64,000 nt of DNA, taken from Stenogyne calaminthoides (lineage: Eukaryota > Streptophyta > Magnoliopsida > Lamiales > Lamiaceae). The notes under the pieces are model-generated. The model worked only from the letters and a program-made list of their open reading frames with translations. It had not been told where the DNA came from and searched no databases. Positions 57,470 through 64,000 of this stretch are shown here, piece by piece. The stretch spans positions 20,230,622 to 20,294,621 of the forward strand of contig JBBCBC010000001.1 of the NCBI GenBank assembly GCA_037126765.1, read 5' to 3'. Each line of letters starts with the position of its first letter. The first letter of the stretch is position 1. The position numbers and the translations under genes were made by a program.

Positions 57470-58890
57470 GAAGCTATTCCTCTCTCTCCCTCTTTTCCTC
57501 CTCAGCCTTGTCGATTTTTTCTCCTTTGTCATCGCACTTACATCCACAGCAGCCTTGGATACAGCACTAAGTGCAGTCGAAAGCAACAGCGCCAGCTGAC
57601 AGATAATGATTACTCATGATGATGGACCCTGCGATGCTGGCCTTTGCAAGAGCAGATTTAGTCATCTCCGATACTTGCAATATCTCATCGATTTCTTTTT
57701 CACCACAAATGTCCCGTGCTTAGCGTCGCTAAAACCCCCATCTTGCCCAGTCAATGGTAGCCACAGTTGCTGAGGCTGCTGGTGTCAAATGATGCTTCTC
57801 GTCCAACGACTTAGCCTTCTTCAGAGCATCCTTTCCTAAGACCAAACCCTTCGCTAGCGTCGTGCTCACCAAATCCTCGGTCTTCTTCCATTGAATCGGT
57901 TTAAACTTTGCTTCGCCTCCTCCTTTAAGACGTCATGTTTATCCCAATTCATCTGCTGTAAAAGCAGTGACCAAATAAAGAGCTAGATATGTTAGATAAT
58001 TGGTGCACTGGTTACTAGTGCACAACTAATACCTTTCAGTAATATGACTAATACCATTTTTAAAATGCACTTTAGTTGCGGTGCAACTAGTGCATATAAG
58101 TATTGAGGCGCAATGACAGTCATAAAGCGGAACTTACTGAGATCAACGAAGCAGCATGTGGAGGCAGTTCGTAATCCTTGGTTATAGTTATGGACATAGG
58201 AAGTCCAGCCATGGTGGATCCTGCAATAAAACCATCTCAATTAACCTTCACAATGAACTTTTTTCTCATCTATCTCTTTTTCTTTAAGGTTACATATATG
58301 TATATTCAGTAATTCCGAATTTAAAACTTTGCTAATAAAGAAATCTCAAAGACTAGCCCATAAATAAAATAAGATAAGAATGCATACTGTCAAAACTGCA
58401 GCTGAATCTGCTCCAATAGAATCAGTGAAGGTGACATATGCAGCCCGAGTTGTTTCTGTTTCCTGAATAAGATCAGGAATTATCTTCAGCTCCGCTTTCA
58501 AAATATGGAATGTGTAATTGATTATGTCTATGCATTTTGAAACTATAGATTAATAATTAGGATATGCAACAGTATTTGATGTGTGGAAACTGTACTGACC
58601 TCTGCATTTCAATATACAGAATTTCTCCGGAAAAAGTGAGAAATTCAAAGATATCTCTTTCGAAAGTGATAGTGAGACATTGCTCACTTTAATGGTCCTA
58701 TATCTGCATGAATACAATGCTTGATTAAGTGAAAAAGATGATAACAAAAAGAAGAATAACAAGATACGTAAGATTATGTTATATATTAATATACCTCACA
58801 TCTGAACCACCCTTTGGAGAATGTGTTTTTCCTGCAAGACTTCTCCTTGTGTTGTTCCAGTCTTTATTTCCATTAATTCTGCAAACCAAT
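57470..58890 (-). CDS. BPA1-like RRM protein (binding partner of ACD11 family), frame disrupted
   Basis: The family consists of an N-terminal RRM and a C-terminal helical region; members bind the lipid-transfer protein ACD11 and act in cell-death control. Minus strand: exon 58600-58703 (RTIKVSNVSLSLS, then in the next frame RDIFEFLTFSGEILYIEMQ), exon 58388-58494 (ETETTRAAYVTFTDSIGADS), exon 58138-58220 (AGLPMSITITKDYELPPHAA) and the large last exon from 57955 down to about 57470 (LVSTTLAKGLVLGKDALKKA plus KSLDEKHHLTPAASATVATI, later ILQVSEMTKSALAKASIAGS). An upstream piece near 58797-58890 probably holds the start. Several one-base shifts interrupt it, including TTCGG read as TTCG near 58657. 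The exact stop is uncertain. Confidence 0.8.
57990..58110. mobile_element. MITE-like inverted repeat in a BPA1-like intron
   Basis: AATTGGTGCACTGGTTACTA, then GTGCACAACTAAT, is mirrored at the other end by TTGCGGTGCAACTAGTGCAT. GTGCAC/TTGCAC wording links it loosely to the repeat family at 12139 and 31179. TSD not clear. Confidence 0.45.
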
Positions 58891-58899
58891 ATTCACAAT

Positions 58900-59690
58900 A
58901 TTGACATGAATGCGCGATCGTTTTTATTATTTCTACATACAGATACTCATTCTTGAATAAAAATGAAAAGAAGAATAAATCAACAATGTTTTTGCAAAAT
59001 CTAATTAAACTCAATCAGATTTACAAATTTGAACTTACTTGTAAGAAGATGACAAAATGCGAAAAATCTATCCAAGTAGAGTTTTTTTTTTTTTTAATTC
59101 TTTGAACACAAATTATGTATCATGCAAAAGAATATACAAGAGAAAAGGAAAAAGGGGGATGATCTTGCATATGATTTCTTGTATGATTTATGAAGGAGGA
59201 ATCATCCCACTGAGTTAAGCCAGAAAGCGCCGAGTTCTCTACCCATCATTCTTTACCCATCATAAATACTTTACCTAATTAATTACATTTGCATAAAATC
59301 TCAATAAAATAAATTCACATTTTTTTTGATATTTTGCAATCTCATTAGTCTTTATCAAATTTATCGGGAATTAATCTTGTGTATCAAATTGAAAAAAAAA
59401 AAAATGTTGTGCATTAAAATATTAGGATTATGGGATAAAATGTGGCTTAGTGATCTTAGTGACACAAACAATAAATATGTAAAGTGGATTGTATTTAAGT
59501 TATGATTGTTTGATAGAATAAGAGTTTGAACAATAAATTTGCAAGATGTTTGGTAAAGGTATTCATTTTTTTTTTCTTGGTCATAAATGACCCATATTTA
59601 AAGGTTTGGGAGAGTGGAGTCCACTCTCGTTCCCCTGAGACAAGTAATCGGAAATAGCTCGCAAAACATTAAATGCTTACATGATTGATG
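58900..59690. other. AT-rich intergenic DNA
   Basis: No gene recognised. Poly-T at 59081-59094 and poly-A at about 59392-59404. Confidence 0.4.
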
Positions 59691-62600
59691 TGACCCAGGC
59701 CGGAGAAATTAGGTCGCTTCGAGGGATCAAGAGCTCGTGCTCCTCCTTGGGGACGTCGCCCGAGGCAAATCGGTTCGCGAGATTTAGCCGCCTAACTACT
59801 CCTGGGCTACTCATCATTACCGGCATTTCAAGACCGTCTACGATTAAAATTATTTCTTAGGTAAGGCTCGGCGTTTGCTTTCGTCGCCACGCGGTCCCAT
59901 CTCAATTAACGATTTGTACTTGTAGCCAGTCTGACCGACTGGCGAGTGCATCCGTGTCGTTTTCGTAACTTTGGCGTGCCTTTATTTCCATCTCTTGGCC
60001 GAGGTGCCATACTCGTCGTTAAACTTGGTTGGTCTCTACTTTCTTTCTGGTCGGGCGGAGCCTCGCCACATGCCCACAATATGGCCTAGCTCGATTGCCA
60101 ATACTTGTCGGGGGCCAGTTTATCCTTCCATTAATAACGCGAGGTCACGAGATTCTCGTGGCTTCTTAGCACGCGTGGGTCGTTTTGGAAATCGCCGTGC
60201 GACTATTCGCCTGTCGTCTGTTGTGCTACTCTTAGTAGGCACGATGATGATTCGGTTTCACGCTGACGCGAAGGAAAAGTATGTCCAATCACTTGTGCCC
60301 CTAAACCCTCTATAACATCTCCTTTCGTTTTCCTTTCTTTCTTTTCCATTCCGATCTCTGAAAAATTACTCCGTTACTCCGCCCGTCTCGGTGTGAAACT
60401 TTCGCTGATTTGATTGGCGAAACTTCGGCCTTCGTGATTCTAAGGTAAATTTTGATTCTTTCTTCCCCTCTGTTCCCGTTTTCTCGTTTCTCGGCGATGG
60501 ATTGCGGAAAAATAGCGATGCGGAAGTGCGGCGGGGATTACCACTCCCTCCGTCGTAGCGCGTCCGTGGCGAGCCTCGGCCCGAAGCCCCGTGGTCCACG
60601 TCTCGGCGATCTCTTAAGTAGTATACGCGTGCTATTCACGGGAGGTTACATTTAAAGCGGCGCCCGCTTGCGCCTTAGATTATCACAGACGAGCCCCGAT
60701 GTCGGACCTTAATCCGCCGAATCGAGAAGTTCAAATTTTGAAGGGTGGGGAGATGGGGCGTTATCACGATCTCGAACTAGTGGACCCTATCGAGTTGATT
60801 TTTTTTCGGATGAGGTTATCCAGATGTCCCAGCGGGGATGGTGAAGTTGTGAAGAAGTGGAATGGCGGGCCGGCCCGAAGCGTGGTAAAACACCGCGAAG
60901 TGCCGCCGACCCGACTTCCGGGTTCGGAAGGCGATTAGATTCGCCCGATGCGATATGAATAGTACCATGGCAAGGCGAGCCTTCTTGTGTGGTGGGGAGC
61001 GGAGTTCAAGTCTGGCGATGTTCATTTATGGTTCTCGGCGCCAGGTCAATTCGCGACAGGTGCCCGAATGGTTGTGTGGCGATAATTTCTGATACCGGCG
61101 GGGCTCGGAACCGCTTAACCATATCACCGTCATTGCGATTTTGGGAATTAAAGCGGCACTCTTTGAATCGCTCCCGAATACGTTGAAGCGCAATCGCAAG
61201 GCTCTTATGTCGTTGTTTGGTGAGGTTGACCACAGCGTTCCACCAGATTAAGGAGATGGACTCTCTTGTATCTGGCGCTGGCGAAGTGGGGAAAAGTCGA
61301 GGATACTATTACGTGAAAGCCCCCCTATTGAAGCTGGGTCGGCGACCTTGAACAAGGTCCAAGACGGAAAGAGAAGTGGGTGGTTGGCCTGGGAGGGCGT
61401 GGCAAAGTCCGGGTTCGCCACTTGTTCGCTCGGATATCTGAGATACCTCGTGATTACATGCGACGCTTAAACGTAAGTCTTTTCAATCTGCAACCATACA
61501 TTATCTTGATTTAACTTTTCCTTATTCGCATTTTCCAAGAACTCGAAAGAATTCCAAACTCTCTCCGCTTTCCTCGTTGGTTGATTCAGTGTCTTATTGA
61601 TCCCGACGAGATCTTTGACCGCTCGCAAGGTTGAAGTGCTTGGAGTTCTTGGCTTTTATATCCCACCTCGTTCCTCCTTTGACGATATTCATTAAGTGAT
61701 CTCGACATCATTCGTCCGTACTTGCTTATTTGTCCATTTGTTAACCGACACGACTTTTCATCATTTCCAATCTCCTTTATCGAAAGCCTATACTTCGAAT
61801 TACGCGAAGTTCTTGGCGAGATCTGAAACCTAAACTCAGGGATGTCACATGCAGAAGGTTGCTCAGACATACCATTTCTTTCGAGGCGGCCGGTCAGACA
61901 ATGAGGAAGAAGAAAAATTGCTGAAGGGCCATGAACCTCAATGCTCCAAAGAAGACAAAAGCTGCCGCGCCAGGCGAAGTCAAAAAAAGAGGCTGACACG
62001 CCAAAGTCACGAAATGTCTGGGGAGTTCCCGAAGCGAACCCAGAACATCCGTGTATATGGATGTTACATGGAACCTCCACAATGAGATTTAATTATTTAG
62101 CCAAGATTCGACAGGGGAACGGTCTAATCATTGAAATTACTCGGCCGGAACCCTTGGTCGAGGGATCGCACTTTACCGGTTGGATCCGGACTTCCGCCCG
62201 TGATAAATATGCTATCATCACTTATGCTTTCACTTTTGTTCTCGGAAAGGACCTCGTGCTCCGTATAATTATTTTGCGGAATCTGACCTAGATGATGGGG
62301 TCTTAGAGTGGGGCAACTCGCAACTTCTTATAATTCGCGAGACCCTGCTGCTTGATGGCTCAACCCGGCTTATCTCGGCGGATCGGCGGAAATTGATTCC
62401 ACGAGAATCTGGACTTTGGATCTTCGTGAGGCTCACCCGGCACTTCTCACGAACACGACCTCGGGGTCTCCCATATGTGCGGTCCTTGGCATTTGCTCCG
62501 AGGAGGTGAATGATATGGGCCGGTAATCGAGCCAGTGGCGGCTGTTCGGCTGATGAAGGTGGATTGTGGCCGGTCGGCCGAAGGAGAGGAAAACGCCATT

Positions 62601-64000
62601 AGTGTCAAAGTACTTGGCCGGGGAAAAATTTGGAAGAGGTGGTCAGGGCGGGGCGATATGGAAGCGACTCTAACGGATGGCAAAGATCTTGAGCTCAAGA
62701 TAGAAAGTAGAAGGAGGCGTGGACAAGACGCCGAGTGGAGAATCGGTGTTGTCGGTTAGAAGCGAGTCCATGACTTTACTGTCACCATGGTGGGCGTCAT
62801 CACGCCTCCAGCATGCTCTATATCCATCCTTCTCTAATGTTTATCAGACTGCTACTTGGGGCGGCGACCTCGAGGGCTCAAATAAACAATGTGCAAGAGA
62901 TGCTCGTAGTCTATATATTAACAACCTGTTAGAGAGGGGGATGATCTTCCATCAAAGACCTCTTCCCTTCTGGTGTAGGATTCAGCTTTCTTCCCCAAGC
63001 GTGATCTTTGCCGAGTCCGAGCTTCTTCAGGTTTCTTGAATGATGATGTGGAGAATTGGCGGGGATAAGCGGTGATAGCGAGGGTTGTCGATGGTGATGA
63101 AGGTGGAAATGGTGAAGGGAATCGGTAGCGTTGAGATTCCAGGGAGTTGAACAAAGCGTCGATCAACCTGTACGAGGGACCTCGGATGCTTTCCATTGAG
63201 AGATTTCTTGGATGCTTTTTACTAACGGCGATTATACCATTTTTAGCAGTGACTTTTATATGTCGCCGCCATACGGTTTGTTAATGTGAAGTGGTTTGAT
63301 GCCTTGCCCGAGAATTGTGTAAGTGTTTTCTTTCTTATACGGTGTTTTGCTCCAACGGAATTGTTGTTCTTTTTCTTTTCTATCTTTCTCGCTTCTCGAT
63401 TTGAATGCTTGTTTATTTCTCGTCAACACTTTGGAGATCGATGAAGCTTTCAGGTATCTTATCTTACCGAATAATCGGATAAAAATCATAATGACAAATG
63501 TTTGTTAATTGATAGCGACTTTGACTCGGCTTACTAGATATGACGTGCGATCGAGGTTGACTTAGACGTGGTGTCTTTGCATAGATTGCCTTAACATATT
63601 CTTTAGCCGATTTAGATCGGCATGCGACGAGGCCCACTTAAGACTGGTAATTATCACATCTTAAATTCTTCACACATTCTTAGGTTTAATGGACTTTAGA
63701 ACGGGTATCGTGGGTTATTTAGACTGGGTATCGTATATACTAGCCTTCATGTGTTCTTGGCAAACGACTTAGATCGGTATCGCGATCGAGGCTTAAACAG
63801 ACTGGTGTCACGACATCTTAATTATGTGTTCTTGGCTTAGCGACTCTAGATTTTTTCATTTGTTTACTTCGGCCGAACTCGTGAGAGAGGTGGGACCATT
63901 CCCCAGAGTTAGCCAAATGTAAAAGATGGAGCAAGTTGTGTTTATAAGTCATAACTTATGGAGAAATATCAATCAATCTGGTTTCACAACTCATAATTAT
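59691..64000. other. GC-richer unclassified block, probably a decayed large transposable element
   Basis: Base composition changes sharply at about 59690 and the block runs to the window end. Many short open stretches occur on both strands (e.g. 59971-60315 plus, 61586-62080 minus, 62719-63039 plus), but none shows a domain I can name; no RT, integrase, transposase or LTR pair was found. TCGGC/GCCGA words, and at 63510-63850 repeated 'GACTT(T)AGATCGGTAT' / 'GGGTATCGT' phrases, give it a repeated, TE-like texture. A large non-autonomous LTR element cut by the window edge is a guess. Confidence 0.35.

Noticed and set aside
59971..60315. 114-codon plus-strand frame as a gene
   Set aside because: No domain or start context; neighbouring frames on both strands are equally long because the DNA is GC-rich.

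Overview
The window reads as nuclear DNA of a flowering plant, most likely a eudicot. It is AT-rich and dominated by plant retrotransposons and MITEs, with only three recognisable low-copy host genes: a vacuolar iron transporter (VIT1-like) at the left edge, and the meiotic cyclin SDS with a BPA1-like RRM protein in a tail-to-tail pair near 53.5-58.9 kb. No organellar or bacterial gene, rRNA, classical tRNA or CRISPR array was seen. The taxonomic call below 'eudicot' is not supported by anything I can read directly.

Layout. 0-1.2 kb: 5' half of a VIT1-like gene (minus strand), with one frameshift and one nonsense codon. 1.2-7.9 kb: AT-rich intergenic DNA holding two non-autonomous hAT elements with exact 8-bp target duplications, a Stowaway-type MITE and degenerate arrays with a 22-23 bp period. 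7.9-11.4 kb: a complete 3.44-kb non-autonomous LTR retrotransposon (TSD TATTC). It encodes a Ty3-type gag, a long stretch with no recognisable domain and, in the same frame, a captured RCC1-repeat fragment. 11.4-31.4 kb: a graveyard of small elements: a 12-unit 23-bp array, an inverted LINE fragment, further hAT, MULE, Stowaway and PIF/Harbinger derivatives, a pol III SINE-like head and several local tandem duplications.

31.4-52.0 kb is one nested stack. A Sirevirus-like Ty1/copia element (A) with an extended gag, pol and an env-like third ORF carries a solo LTR (C) in gag. Its 3' LTR is split by a second complete Ty1/copia element (B, minus strand, about 1.73-kb LTRs, TSD AGTGT). 53.4-58.9 kb: SDS (plus, seven exons) converging on a BPA1-like gene (minus). 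Both keep all or most splice sites, but their frames are broken, in almost every case by one-base length changes in short homopolymers. 59.7-64 kb: a GC-richer block I could not classify, cut by the window edge.

Main points of interest: (1) the gag / unknown / RCC1 composite frame inside an LTR element; (2) several dispersed arrays with different motifs but the same 22-23 bp spacing; (3) the indel signature in SDS, BPA1 and VIT1, which must be resolved as base-calling artefact or real gene loss before any biology is drawn; (4) the nested copia stack, whose insertion order can be read from its TSDs.
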